Source: Cyanobacteria bacterium SIG26
GTDB taxonomy: Bacteria > Cyanobacteriota > Vampirovibrionia > Gastranaerophilales > Gastranaerophilaceae
Length of the DNA stretch: 64,000 nucleotides
Assembly: GCA_015152555.1 (NCBI GenBank)
Contig: SUTS01000003.1
Location: forward strand, 62,001-126,000
Reading direction: 5' to 3'
This document shows positions 43,644-52,460 of this stretch, in pieces; position 1 is the first letter of the stretch, and each line of letters opens with the position of its first letter. A program made the translations under genes and the position numbers. The notes under the pieces are model-generated. The model saw only the letters and a list, made by a program, of their open reading frames with translations. It did not search any database and was not told the DNA's origin.

Positions 43644-44926
43644 TTAATTATTTCGCCAAAAAGTATTCCATTTTCATATTTAGTAATAACAACTTGTTGT
43701 AAAGAATTATACAAATCCTCACGTTCAGACACAATCTGTAATGTGAGGTAATTTCTTGTAATACCTTTTAAATTTCCAGAATGCTTATCTCGGCGTTTTT
43801 CAATAAGCAATTCAACCTGACGCCCTAAATTTTTATTAATAAAATCAGTAAATTTTCTTTTCGAAATGTTTTTGACAATATCTGCACGTTTATTTTTTAT
43901 CTCATCCGAATTTTGATCAGGCAGACTTTCTCCAATTGTACCTTTTCGCTTAGAATATGGGAATGTATGAATTTGAGTTAATCCTGATTTTTCTAAATTT
44001 TGACGTGTAATTTCAAAATCCTCATCAGTTTCACCCGCAAAACCGACGATAATATCTGAGCCTAAAAACGGCAATTCAAAAACTTGATTAATTTTGTCAA
44101 TTTGCTCTAAGTAATCATCAGTTTTATAAAACCTGTTCATTGATCGTAAAGTCTTATCGTTCGCAGATTGCAAAGACAAATGAAAATGCGGACAAAACTT
44201 ATTTGATCTTTTTAAAAACTCCAACATCTCATCAGTAATTTCAGTAGGGCTTAAAGAACCTAATCGATAACGTTCAATAGTTGTTTTATCTTCAATTTCT
44301 TTTAGTAAATCTAATAACGTTAACCCGATATCTTTACCCCATTGGCCAATATGAATTCCGGTTAACATAACTTCTTTAAAACCTCTAGCCGAAAAATTAT
44401 TTATTTGTTCTAAAATAAACGGGATATCAGCGCTTCGACTTTTACCGCGAGCTTTCCAAATAATACAATAAGTACAACGATTATCACAACCATCTTGAAT
44501 TTTTAAACTCGCACGAGTTTTAGACGTATCAATGAGAGAAACTTTATTAAATTCAGATTGTTGCATAATGTCTCTAACTACAAATTTTGTTGATGAAATT
44601 AGATAATCATACAGATTTAATTTTTCATCATTTCCAATAATATAATCGACAAAATCATACTCAAGTAAACTATCTTTTTCAATTTGAGCATAACAACCGG
44701 TTAAAACAGTTATTATTTTGGGATTTTTATTTTTTGCAGCCCTTAATAAGTATAAGGCTTCATTATCACTTTTGTGGGTAACCGAACAGGAATTCAATAT
44801 ATAAAAATCAGCATCAACAACTGATTTAACCTTTTCTAATCCATTAGAAATGAGATTTTCTTCGATTATTGAACTTTCAAATTGGTTAGCTTTACAGCCC
44901 ATTGTATGGATGTTAAATTTATTCAT
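43640..44926 (-). CDS. mtaB: MiaB-type tRNA methylthiotransferase (MtaB-like)
   Basis: This 428-residue radical SAM enzyme adds a methylthio group to t6A37 of tRNA (by family). The N-terminal cluster cysteines lie in HTMGCKANQFES, NSCSVTHKSDNEA and LTGCYAQ. The radical SAM site is GCDNRCTYC, followed by IIWKARGKSRS. The C-terminal TRAM-like domain starts near GRQVELLIEK. It reads in the order expected for MtaB. It is preceded by TATTAT 6 nt before its ATG and has no Shine-Dalgarno sequence. Confidence 0.92.
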   Translation of the reverse strand: MNKFNIHTMGCKANQFESSIIEENLISNGLEKVKSVVDADFYILNSCSVTHKSDNEALYLLRAAKNKNPKIITVLTGCYAQIEKDSLLEYDFVDYIIGNDEKLNLYDYLISSTKFVVRDIMQQSEFNKVSLIDTSKTRASLKIQDGCDNRCTYCIIWKARGKSRSADIPFILEQINNFSARGFKEVMLTGIHIGQWGKDIGLTLLDLLKEIEDKTTIERYRLGSLSPTEITDEMLEFLKRSNKFCPHFHLSLQSANDKTLRSMNRFYKTDDYLEQIDKINQVFELPFLGSDIIVGFAGETDEDFEITRQNLEKSGLTQIHTFPYSKRKGTIGESLPDQNSDEIKNKRADIVKNISKRKFTDFINKNLGRQVELLIEKRRDKHSGNLKGITRNYLTLQIVSEREDLYNSLQQVVITKYENGILFGEIIN

Positions 44927-44932
44927 TTCTTA

Positions 44933-44938
44933 ATAATA
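44933..44938 (-). promoter_or_regulatory. -10 hexamer TATTAT, predicted leaderless start
   Basis: TATTAT, then TAAGAA, then the ATG at 44926 on the minus strand. Confidence 0.45.
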
Positions 44939-45052
44939 TAAAAAATAAACAAAATTGTAAATATTTGTGTATTTATTTATAAAAAATAGCAAAAAATTTT
45001 ACTTTCCGTTTTAATATGTGTATAATCAAAATGTGGAAAGGTAAAGGTGTGT

Positions 45053-45838
45053 ATGCAAGTAAATTCAATTTCACCGCAAATGGTCTCAAAACAAACATTT
45101 GGCAATCAAAGAGGTTTCGATTTAAGAACGTTTGCTGAATTAGATGATATGTCAGTAAGAAAGCTAGCCGTAAGTGCAGCTTCTGAAAAAGTAAACTCTA
45201 AAAAACACAAAAGAATCAGTAATGCAATTATTTATAGCATTCCATTAGCAGCAGGTTTGGCTGCAGCTATTAAAAATCCGGCTTCAAGAATTGGCAGACT
45301 TGGTTCATTCGCTAAAACAGCAGCAGGATGGGGTGCAGGATTTGCAGTTATAGATTTAGCACTTAATGCTAAACATAAACTAGAAAAGAAAATGCCTAAA
45401 GCTCAAAAATTCAACAGAGAACACCCTGTGTTATCATTTATAGGCTCTATGGCTACAGCAGCAGTTGCATTATTTGCGGGTGGAAAGATCGCTAGCAAAG
45501 TTGCGAATTCAAAAGTATTTGCAAAGTACGCTAACAATGCAATGACTAAAATCAAACCATTTATTAACAAGATTAGTGCACGTTTAGACGGAAGCAAACT
45601 TATTAATAAAGTTGCTGATATCGTAAAAACTGCACCTAAATCAGTAAAATCTATTGCAAAAGGTATTATCAACAATGGAATTTGGATTTTAGCAGGTACA
45701 AGTGTTGCTCATTCTATCGGTCACGAAAGAGCTAGAAATAAAGAATGTATCAATACATATATCGGGCTAAAAAATGCACAAGCGCAAATCAGAGACAAAT
45801 TTGCAGAGATGGAAGAAGCTCAAGCTGAACAAGTTTAA
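45053..45838 (+). CDS. Membrane protein with N-terminal TFGN tag
   Basis: From ATG 45053 (AAAGG upstream; a GTG at 45047 is less likely) the product is 261 residues, starting MQVNSISPQMVSKQTFGNQ. That is a variant of the SF-type tag. It then shows three or four moderately hydrophobic, Ala/Gly-rich segments (around IIYSIPLAAGLAAAI, AAGWGAGFAVIDLAL, LSFIGSMATAAVALFAG, IINNGIWILAGTSVAHSI) separated by basic stretches. No family is recognised. A terminator follows. Confidence 0.75.
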   Translation: MQVNSISPQMVSKQTFGNQRGFDLRTFAELDDMSVRKLAVSAASEKVNSKKHKRISNAIIYSIPLAAGLAAAIKNPASRIGRLGSFAKTAAGWGAGFAVIDLALNAKHKLEKKMPKAQKFNREHPVLSFIGSMATAAVALFAGGKIASKVANSKVFAKYANNAMTKIKPFINKISARLDGSKLINKVADIVKTAPKSVKSIAKGIINNGIWILAGTSVAHSIGHERARNKECINTYIGLKNAQAQIRDKFAEMEEAQAEQV

Positions 45839-45866
45839 AAAAGTGTTGGTAACTTAATATAAATTT

Positions 45867-45905
45867 AAAAAGTATGTCAAAGCAATGAAATGACATACTT
45901 TTTAG
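45867..45905 (+). terminator. Rho-independent terminator
   Basis: A 13-bp perfect stem AAAAAGTATGTCA / TGACATACTTTTT ends in T's, just 4 bp before the -10 of the next gene. Confidence 0.85.
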
Positions 45906-45907
45906 TT

Positions 45908-45913
45908 TATAAT
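45908..45913 (+). promoter_or_regulatory. -10 hexamer TATAAT, predicted leaderless start
   Basis: TATAAT, then GAGTGC, then ATG 45920. There is no Shine-Dalgarno sequence, and a terminator hairpin lies directly upstream. Confidence 0.6.
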
Positions 45914-45919
45914 GAGTGC

Positions 45920-46876
45920 ATGAAAGTTGTTGTTTTAGGCAAAGGGTTAATGCTTGCAAATATTGTGCTTGGTGCACTCGATGCAGGTGCTGAAATTGTT
46001 GGAGTTTTTCGCTATGAACAAACATCAACAAATCCAATTAAATTATTCATTAAAGATATGCTTTGTTCGGCCCCTGAAGTTACATTGCTAAAAAAACTAA
46101 AACTTAACGAAATAAAAATGAAATCCGCAAACTCAAAAGAGTTCAGAAAGCTCATGGTTAAATTAAATGTAGATTTAATCATTGTTGGCACCTGGAAAGA
46201 AAAATTAACCAAAGAAACGTTTAATATACCCAAAATAGCAACAGTGAATGTTCACCCATCTCTTTTGCCAAAATATAGAGGCCCAAACCCATATATGCAA
46301 ACAATATTACAGGGAGAAGAATACTCCGGAATAACCTTACACTTAATGGATGAAAACTTCGATTCAGGACCAATTTTAGCTCAGGAAAAAATAAAAATCT
46401 TACCCGAAGACACATCCAAAGAACTTAGAGAACGAACGGTAAAAGAAGCAAGAAAACTTATTCGAGAATTAATTACGGATTTAAACGATAAAATAATAAC
46501 ACCAATCCAGCAAAATGAGAAAGCTGCAACATATTTTGCAAATATTTCAGGGGATGAAAAAATGATTGATTTCTCTACACAAAGTTCAGATGAAATATCA
46601 AGAACTGTACGCGCTCTTCACCCGTTTTTACCTTGTTATATTACACATAAAAAAGATTATTTTATTATAAATCCATATAAAATTAAAATTTTACAACATA
46701 AAAGTTCAGATTATAAACCCAATGATATTATAGCCAAGAATGCAAAAACATCATCACTTACTATAATTTGTAAAGATAATAATGCAATCGCATTCTCTGA
46801 TTTAAAATTATACAAAAAACCACTTCGAACAAAAAAGTATATAGAAAAACACGTAAAAATCACTTGCGAGCAATAG
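45920..46876 (+). CDS. Formyltransferase, methionyl-tRNA formyltransferase (Fmt)-like
   Basis: This 318-residue protein has an N-terminal formyltransferase fold (about 1-190) with the N10-formyl-THF catalytic set: VNVHPSLLPKYRGPNP (Asn and His) and HLMDENFDSGPIL (Asp). A C-terminal domain (about 205-300: IDFSTQSSDEISRTVRALHPF) resembles the Fmt C-domain. Fmt makes fMet-tRNA for initiation. A sugar-formylating relative is the alternative, since the GPNP loop differs from the usual GAAP. Its last 17 bp overlap the convergent mnmG. Confidence 0.85.
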   Translation: MKVVVLGKGLMLANIVLGALDAGAEIVGVFRYEQTSTNPIKLFIKDMLCSAPEVTLLKKLKLNEIKMKSANSKEFRKLMVKLNVDLIIVGTWKEKLTKETFNIPKIATVNVHPSLLPKYRGPNPYMQTILQGEEYSGITLHLMDENFDSGPILAQEKIKILPEDTSKELRERTVKEARKLIRELITDLNDKIITPIQQNEKAATYFANISGDEKMIDFSTQSSDEISRTVRALHPFLPCYITHKKDYFIINPYKIKILQHKSSDYKPNDIIAKNAKTSSLTIICKDNNAIAFSDLKLYKKPLRTKKYIEKHVKITCEQ

Positions 46877-48743
46877 TATTTTTATCAAGCATAACCATTA
46901 AGATAGAAATATCTGCAGGTTTAACACCACCTATACGTGCAGCTTGAGCTAGGGTTTTGGGTTTGATTTTTGCAAGTTTTTCTTTAGTTTCTGTTGAAAT
47001 ATGAGCAATTGAATCATAGTCAATATTATCAGGAATTTTAAACTTTTCCAGTTTACCTGCTTGATTTACCTGATCTTCTTGGCGCTTAATATAACCATCA
47101 TATTTTATAATAACTTCAACTTGCTCATAAACATCTCTTGAAACATTTAGATGAGCGGTAGACCCATCAAGCTCTTGTAAAATTTTGTAAGACATATTTG
47201 GACGTTTTAGAAGTTCTGATGCTCTCATTCCTCGTTCAATATGTTCTCCATATTTTGCCAAAATCTCATTAACCGATTCTGACGCAGGAATTTTTAAGGC
47301 TTCAAGGCGTTCTTTTTCATCTTTTATAGCCTGTTGTTTAGTTAAAAATCTTGTATATTGCGCGTCGTCAATCAATCCAATTTTGTGTCCTATTTCAGTT
47401 AATCTTTCATCAGCATTGTCTTGTCTTAATAACAGACGGTACTCTGAGCGTGAGGTAAGCATTCTATAAGGGTCTTGGATATCTTTTGTTACTAAATCAT
47501 CAATCAACGTTCCTGTGTATGATGAACTACGCGATAACTCCAACATTTCAGAATTATTAATATAATTAAACGCATTTATACCAGCAATTAACCCCTGCGC
47601 TGCAGCTTCTTCATAACCACTTGTTCCGTTAATTTGCCCTCCAAAGAACAATCCTTTTACCTTCTTAGACATCAACGAATGTGTTGTTTGAACAGCAGGT
47701 ACATAATCGTATTCAACCGCATAAGCAGGTTTTATAATATGAGCATTTTCTAATCCCGGCAAACTTCTTATCATAAGCTCTTGAACATCAGCCGGTAAAC
47801 TAGTTGAGAACCCTTGAATATATGCTTCATAAGTTCCCAAACCTTCAGGCTCAATAAAAATATGATGTGAAGGATTTGATGCGAATCTTACAATTTTATC
47901 CTCAATTGATGGACAATATCTTGGACCAACACCGTGAATAAGACCTTGATACATTGGTGATTTATCAAGATTTGCTTTGATAATATTATGTGTTTCTTCA
48001 TTTGTTCTTGTTAAATAACAAGGATAAGTCTTGCGAATTGGACGATTTGGTTTAAATGAGAAGAAATTTAATTCATCATCCCCAGGTTGAATTTCCATTT
48101 TGGAATAATCAATTGTACGCTTATCTACACGAGCAGGTGTACCTGTTTTTAGCTTCTTGGTTTCAATTCCTAATCTGTGTAAAGACTCAGAAAGCCCAAT
48201 CGCTGCAGCTTCCCCTAATCTACCTGCACTATAAGAACGTAAACCGACAAAAATACGACCTTCTAAAGAAGTACCCGTTGTTAAAACAACCGCTCGAGTT
48301 CTATATTCAATACCAAATTCATCAACCGCACCGATTATTTCATCATTTTCAACAAGTAATTCTGTTATACAACATTGTTTAAGATAAATGTTTTCGTTAC
48401 TTTCGATTAAATTTCGCATATAACGAGTATATTCAGCTTTGTCAGACTGTGCGCGCAATGCTCTTACTGCAGGTCCTTTTGAAGAATTTAGAATTTTTAA
48501 TTGCAGATAAGTCGCATCTGTAACTTCCCCCATAACACCACCTAATGCGTCAATTTCTCGCACTAAAGTTGATTTTGCAGGCCCACCAATAGCAGGATTA
48601 CAAGGTTGAAGCGCAATATTATCAACATTAAGTGTACAAAGTAAAACCTTTGCACCTAACTTTGCACACGCTAAAGCTGCCTCACAGCCTGCGTGTCCGG
48701 CTCCAACTACCATAATATCAAATTTATTCTTTAAGTAATCCAT
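46860..48743 (-). CDS. mnmG: tRNA uridine-5-carboxymethylaminomethyl modification enzyme MnmG
   Basis: This FAD protein of 627 residues from ATG 48743 partners MnmE in wobble-uridine modification. Seen: VVGAGHAGCEAALA at the N-terminus, CNPAIGGPAKSTLVREIDALGG, the catalytic cysteine region, GPRYCPSIEDKIVRF, GLFFGGQINGTSGYEEAAAQG and the C-terminal helical domain (ISTETKEKLAKIKPKTLAQA). I reject the 14 extra residues from 48785 because the family starts here and TATAAT lies 6 nt before this ATG. Confidence 0.97.
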   Translation of the reverse strand: MDYLKNKFDIMVVGAGHAGCEAALACAKLGAKVLLCTLNVDNIALQPCNPAIGGPAKSTLVREIDALGGVMGEVTDATYLQLKILNSSKGPAVRALRAQSDKAEYTRYMRNLIESNENIYLKQCCITELLVENDEIIGAVDEFGIEYRTRAVVLTTGTSLEGRIFVGLRSYSAGRLGEAAAIGLSESLHRLGIETKKLKTGTPARVDKRTIDYSKMEIQPGDDELNFFSFKPNRPIRKTYPCYLTRTNEETHNIIKANLDKSPMYQGLIHGVGPRYCPSIEDKIVRFASNPSHHIFIEPEGLGTYEAYIQGFSTSLPADVQELMIRSLPGLENAHIIKPAYAVEYDYVPAVQTTHSLMSKKVKGLFFGGQINGTSGYEEAAAQGLIAGINAFNYINNSEMLELSRSSSYTGTLIDDLVTKDIQDPYRMLTSRSEYRLLLRQDNADERLTEIGHKIGLIDDAQYTRFLTKQQAIKDEKERLEALKIPASESVNEILAKYGEHIERGMRASELLKRPNMSYKILQELDGSTAHLNVSRDVYEQVEVIIKYDGYIKRQEDQVNQAGKLEKFKIPDNIDYDSIAHISTETKEKLAKIKPKTLAQAARIGGVKPADISILMVMLDKNTIARK

Positions 48744-48749
48744 AAAACT

Positions 48750-48755
48750 ATTATA
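48750..48755 (-). promoter_or_regulatory. -10 hexamer TATAAT, predicted leaderless start of mnmG
   Basis: TATAAT, then AGTTTT, then the ATG at 48743 on the minus strand. There is no Shine-Dalgarno sequence. Confidence 0.6.
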
Positions 48756-48922
48756 ATTCAAAAATATATGAATTATAATTTTCACACAACAAACTTTACG
48801 TTTAACTCTTAAACGTACTTTCTACACTAAAAACGAACCATACTACTCTTGATGTCAAAAAAACTAATTTTACAATGTCAGCTTTGGAGTGAATTTCCCG
48901 ATAATGGAAACTTAATTTACCC

Positions 48923-49015
48923 CTAGCCTTCTGCTGTTAATTCTTCCCAAATGCTTGGTACTACAATCAATGCAGTGTAGACAATGAAACCGAATAAAAT
49001 TAAGTTAATTGCCAT
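48923..49015 (-). CDS. 30-residue single-span membrane peptide with a perfect Shine-Dalgarno
   Basis: ATG 49015 is preceded by AAAGGAGGTTATC, a full-length anti-16S match at ideal spacing. The 30 codons encode MAINLILFGFIVYTALIVVP then S-I-W-E-E-L-T-A-E-G: one transmembrane helix (about 3-20) and a short acidic tail. This layout is like the very small subunits of cyanobacterial membrane complexes, but I cannot assign it to any. It lies upstream of mnmG in the same direction. It is far below normal gene-finder limits. The strong ribosome-binding site and clear membrane pattern make it convincing. Confidence 0.65.
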   Translation of the reverse strand: MAINLILFGFIVYTALIVVPSIWEELTAEG

Positions 49016-49111
49016 GATAACCTCCTTTGGTTACATGTATATTAATCCCATTTTTTAAGGTAAAATAACAATATATCATACAAATAATTGAAAACTTTAC
49101 AAAAATTAATA

Positions 49112-49117
49112 TAAAAT
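49112..49117 (+). promoter_or_regulatory. -10 hexamer TAAAAT, predicted leaderless start
   Basis: TAAAAT, then ATTGAT, then ATG 49124. There is no Shine-Dalgarno sequence. Confidence 0.5.
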
Positions 49118-49123
49118 ATTGAT

Positions 49124-49411
49124 ATGAAAAACTTTACTCAAAAAGATATAAAAACACTATTTTCAGGGCTTTGTTGCTCTCGATGCAAAAACGAATTTTC
49201 AAAAGATGATATAAAAATTTTGGAAAGGGATTGCGATATTTTGCTCTGTAGTTTATCATGTGCAAAATGCGGTAAAGATTTTGGACAAATTGTGTTTAAT
49301 TTTAACAGAAGATCTGAAAAACATACACCATTAGAACTTGTTGATGGACCAGCTCCGATTAGTTATGATGATGTAATTGCTGCGCACGATTATATTGTAA
49401 AAAATTTGTAA
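49124..49411 (+). CDS. Small zinc-ribbon protein
   Basis: This 95-residue protein has two CxxC knuckles (C18-C21 in CCSRCKNEF, C46-C49 in SCAKCGKDFG) spaced like a zinc ribbon, then a C-terminal helical segment (SYDDVIAAHDYIVKNL). Such proteins often bind nucleic acid or protein. No function is recognised. Its start matches the leaderless pattern. Confidence 0.8.
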   Translation: MKNFTQKDIKTLFSGLCCSRCKNEFSKDDIKILERDCDILLCSLSCAKCGKDFGQIVFNFNRRSEKHTPLELVDGPAPISYDDVIAAHDYIVKNL

Positions 49412-49490
49412 TATTTACTCTAAATTAATCAATTTTTATTTTCAGGATGCTTTATAAATGCACGGTAGAAGTTTATAGAAAGGAATGAAT

Positions 49491-49751
49491 ATGGAAACTC
49501 GTGTAACTCAACCAACAGTACCAGTTATTAAGAAAGGTCTAGAAATCAATCGTAAACCTGTTATTATGGTTTCGACTAAAGCTATACCTAGAAAAGAAAT
49601 TATTATTCCAAAAATTTATCATAGTACTCCACCTACTCAACCTAAAGGTGTAATTACAACGGATCTTAAAGCTCTATTAAAAAATTATGAAATGGAAAAT
49701 TTTGCGCAACTTAATAAGTTCTGTAAAAAGGGACTTAATGTATTAGTATAG
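49491..49751 (+). CDS. Small hypothetical protein
   Basis: From ATG 49491 (AGAAAGGA upstream; the ATG at 49485 lies on the ribosome-binding site) the product is 86 residues, METRVTQPTVPVIKKG.... It is basic, with a Pro-rich middle (IYHSTPPTQPKG) and a helical C-terminus. No family is recognised. It lies 23 bp before a second small gene in the same direction, and together they are closed by a terminator. Confidence 0.65.
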   Translation: METRVTQPTVPVIKKGLEINRKPVIMVSTKAIPRKEIIIPKIYHSTPPTQPKGVITTDLKALLKNYEMENFAQLNKFCKKGLNVLV

Positions 49752-49774
49752 AAAAATAAAAAGAGGAAAATAAA

Positions 49775-50125
49775 ATGCAAACAGCAATAACAGGAATGTT
49801 TCAACATCCAATGAATGAACCATTCAAACAGAAATCAAACAAAACTAATCATAAATTACCCAAACTACCATCAATGCCACAAGCTCCAACAGACGTAAAC
49901 AAATTGCCACAGTTAGATCCGATGGTGGTTTATAAAACACCTGTCAAACCCAAAGAATTAATCGCAGCTATTGCCGGAGGTAATGGAGGATTCCCACCTA
50001 TTGACCCTGATAAAATCTTCAAGAAAAAATTATCAACAAAAATACTTGAAAAGATCAAAACATTATACAAAGACAATAAATTTAATTCTTTAGACTTTTC
50101 AAGATTTTTAAAACAAATTCGCTAA
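49775..50125 (+). CDS. Small basic hypothetical protein
   Basis: This 116-residue protein (MQTAITGMFQHPMNEPFKQK...) is Pro/Lys-rich in the first half (KLPKLPSMPQAP), with a Gly-rich turn (AAIAGGNGGFPP) and an amphipathic basic C-terminal helix. AGAGGA lies 8 nt before the ATG. It is second gene of a two-gene unit with the 49491 gene. No family is recognised and no signal peptide is seen. Confidence 0.7.
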   Translation: MQTAITGMFQHPMNEPFKQKSNKTNHKLPKLPSMPQAPTDVNKLPQLDPMVVYKTPVKPKELIAAIAGGNGGFPPIDPDKIFKKKLSTKILEKIKTLYKDNKFNSLDFSRFLKQIR

Positions 50126-50156
50126 AAAAGAGCCGATATCTCGGCTCTTTTTTTGT
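50126..50156 (+). terminator. Rho-independent terminator
   Basis: The stem AAAGAGCCGA / TCGGCTCTTT, loop TATC, is followed by a T-run directly after the stop codon. Confidence 0.9.
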
Positions 50157-50190
50157 ATATATCTTACTAAATAAGTTAGTAATAATTCAT

Positions 50191-51975
50191 TTACGCCTTA
50201 CCCATATTTGCAGTAGATTTGATGTGCAATTCTCTTAATTGTTGTAATGAAGCTTCACCAGGAGCATCACTCATCAAGCATTTTGCACCAGCGTTTTTAG
50301 GGAACGCAATAACGTCACGAATAGAATCAGTTCTTGCAAGTAATGCAACTAATCTGTCCAAACCGATAGCCAAACCTGCATGAGGTGGAGTACCGTATTG
50401 TAATGCATTAACCATAAATCCGAATTTTTCTTGAGCTTCTTCTTCTGTTAAGCCTAATGCTTTAAAGATTTTCTTTTGAACTTCTGATGAGTGGATTCTC
50501 ACAGACCCGCCACCTAATTCGCAACCGTTATAAACGATATCATAAGCGATAGATTTTACGTTACCCAAATCTCCGGAATCCAACTTATCAACATCTTCTA
50601 AGTTTGGAGATGTAAATGGGTGGTGCATTGCCATAAATCTACCTTCTTCTTCTGAGTATTCGAACATTGGGAAGTCAACAACCCATAACAAGTCATGTTT
50701 AGCTTCGTCAATTAAGTTCAAAGACTTACCAAAATGTAATCTCAATCTACCCATTACATCATAAACTAATTTTGGTTTATCTGCTACGAAGAAGATTATA
50801 TCGCCTGCTTGAGCGCCAGCTCTTTCTTGAATAGCTTTTGCTTGTTCTTCTGTAACGAATTTTAATACTGGAGATTTAGCAGTGCCATCTTCGTTATAAA
50901 TAATATTTGCAAGAGCTTTTGCACCAAATGAAACAGCAATTTTTGTAATATCATCGATATCTTTTCTAGAGTAGCTTGCACCACCTGGAATTCTGATACC
51001 GCGAACGATACCACCGTTTTGCAACGTATTTTTAACGATTTGGAATTCAGATTCTAAGATAATATCGCCGATATCGAATAATTCTAAGCCAAATCTTGTA
51101 TCCGGTTTGTCAGAACCATATTTATCCATAGCTTCTTGCCAAGGAATTTGTCTGAACGGAGGTTTAACTTCAACTCCTGCAGCTTTAAACGCGTCAACAA
51201 TTAGACCTTCAACAACTTTAATAACGTCTTTTTGTTCTACAAAAGACATCTCGATATCAACTTGAGTAAATTCAGGTTGTCTATCAGCACGTAAATCTTC
51301 ATCTCTGAAACATTTTGCAATTTGATAATATCTTTCGATACCACCAACCATTAGTAATTGTTTGAAAATTTGTGGTGATTGTGGAAGTGCATAGAATTTA
51401 CCTTCTTGAACACGAGATGGAACTAAATAATCTCTAGCACCCTCCGGAGTTGTTTTAATTAAAATTGGTGTTTCTACTTCCAAGAAATCCAAATTGTTCA
51501 TATAATTTCTGATAGCTTTAACAATATTATGACGCATAACCATTTTTGAAAGCATTGGCTCACGTCTTAAATCTAAGTATCTATATTTTAATCTAATATC
51601 TTCTGATACATTATTATCATCTAAAACAAAAGGTAAAACCTTTGATTCGGATAGAATTTCAACAGAATCAGGATACATTTCAACTTGACCTGTAGGGTAT
51701 TTTTCGTTGTATGTTTCATCCGGCCTTTTGGAAACTTTACCAACAGCTTTTATAACATATTCTGATCTAACTTGTTCTAAAACTTTATGAACTTGTGGGT
51801 TGATTTGTGGATTTGCTACAATTTGAAAAAATCCGCTTCTATCACGCAATTCAACAAACAAAATACCGCCCAAGTCTCTAACACAAGATACCCAACCTGA
51901 CAAAGTTACAGTTTGGTCAACGTTTGTCAAATTAAGCTGTCCACAATTGTGGTCTTTATACATAGTTTTAATCAT
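50191..51975 (-). CDS. aspS: Aspartyl-tRNA synthetase
   Basis: This 594-residue class II synthetase has the N-terminal OB-fold anticodon-binding domain (VTLSGWVSCVRDLGGILFVELRD), motif 1 and 2 (FLEVETPILIKTTPEGARDYLV, YQIAKCFRDEDLRADRQPEFTQVD), the bacterial GAD insertion (about 290-410) and motif 3 (GLAIGLDRLVALLAR). The length matches the bacterial type. It may be discriminating or non-discriminating (also charging Asn); this is not decided from the sequence. GAGGG lies upstream of ATG 51975. An alternative ATG is at 51963. Confidence 0.98.
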   Translation of the reverse strand: MIKTMYKDHNCGQLNLTNVDQTVTLSGWVSCVRDLGGILFVELRDRSGFFQIVANPQINPQVHKVLEQVRSEYVIKAVGKVSKRPDETYNEKYPTGQVEMYPDSVEILSESKVLPFVLDDNNVSEDIRLKYRYLDLRREPMLSKMVMRHNIVKAIRNYMNNLDFLEVETPILIKTTPEGARDYLVPSRVQEGKFYALPQSPQIFKQLLMVGGIERYYQIAKCFRDEDLRADRQPEFTQVDIEMSFVEQKDVIKVVEGLIVDAFKAAGVEVKPPFRQIPWQEAMDKYGSDKPDTRFGLELFDIGDIILESEFQIVKNTLQNGGIVRGIRIPGGASYSRKDIDDITKIAVSFGAKALANIIYNEDGTAKSPVLKFVTEEQAKAIQERAGAQAGDIIFFVADKPKLVYDVMGRLRLHFGKSLNLIDEAKHDLLWVVDFPMFEYSEEEGRFMAMHHPFTSPNLEDVDKLDSGDLGNVKSIAYDIVYNGCELGGGSVRIHSSEVQKKIFKALGLTEEEAQEKFGFMVNALQYGTPPHAGLAIGLDRLVALLARTDSIRDVIAFPKNAGAKCLMSDAPGEASLQQLRELHIKSTANMGKA

Positions 51976-52032
51976 CTTTTCTATTTCCCTCTTTAATCTA
52001 TTTATATCGCAACTATAATACTAACAAAAACA

Positions 52033-52075
52033 CAAAAAAAAGACTACAATATGTAACATTTGTAATCTTTTTTTT
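52033..52075 (-). terminator. Terminator-like hairpin between two minus-strand genes
   Basis: AAAAAAAAGACTACAA and TTGTAATCTTTTTTTT arms pair with one mismatch around ATGTAACA. It lies just past the stop of the 52082-52378 gene. Confidence 0.6.
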
Positions 52076-52081
52076 AATATA

Positions 52082-52378
52082 TTAATCTTCTATAATTTTA
52101 CAAGAATGAACGATATTTAAATTCACATTGTAATACTTAATATGCTCAGGTAAATATTCTACTTCCTTTTTACGCATAACAGTACAGTTTTCTAAAGCAA
52201 TAAACATATTTCCACAATTCAACGCGTAAAATAATAAATTTTCATTGGTAGGATTTTCAACAACAGAATGAATAGGAAGTCTTAAATCGCCAGTAATATG
52301 ATATTCCTCAGTTACCAATAAAACTTTAATGGTATTTTGCGTACGCTTTAATCTATCTAAATCTTTTTCTTTTGCCAT
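52082..52378 (-). CDS. Small hypothetical protein
   Basis: From ATG 52378 (AAGGAGC seven nt upstream; the longer frame from 52432 is rejected) the product is 98 residues: MAKEKDLDRLKRTQNTIKVL.... It has a beta-rich layout (KVLLVTEEYHITGDLRLPI), one CNCG-like pair near the middle and no membrane segment. It is reminiscent of small conserved proteins near aspS in cyanobacteria, but I cannot name it. A terminator follows at 52033-52075. Confidence 0.75.
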   Translation of the reverse strand: MAKEKDLDRLKRTQNTIKVLLVTEEYHITGDLRLPIHSVVENPTNENLLFYALNCGNMFIALENCTVMRKKEVEYLPEHIKYYNVNLNIVHSCKIIED

Positions 52379-52424
52379 ATTCAAGCTCCTTATAACAAAA
52401 CTAATTTTATCATAAAATTTGCTA

Positions 52425-52454
52425 TTGGACAAGAAATAAGCTTTTTAGTAAAAT
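52425..52454 (+). promoter_or_regulatory. Promoter TTGGAC-N18-TAAAAT, predicted leaderless start
   Basis: -35 TTGGAC (52425-52430) and -10 TAAAAT (52449-52454) are followed by TTTAAT and ATG 52461. There is no Shine-Dalgarno sequence. Confidence 0.6.
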
Positions 52455-52460
52455 TTTAAT

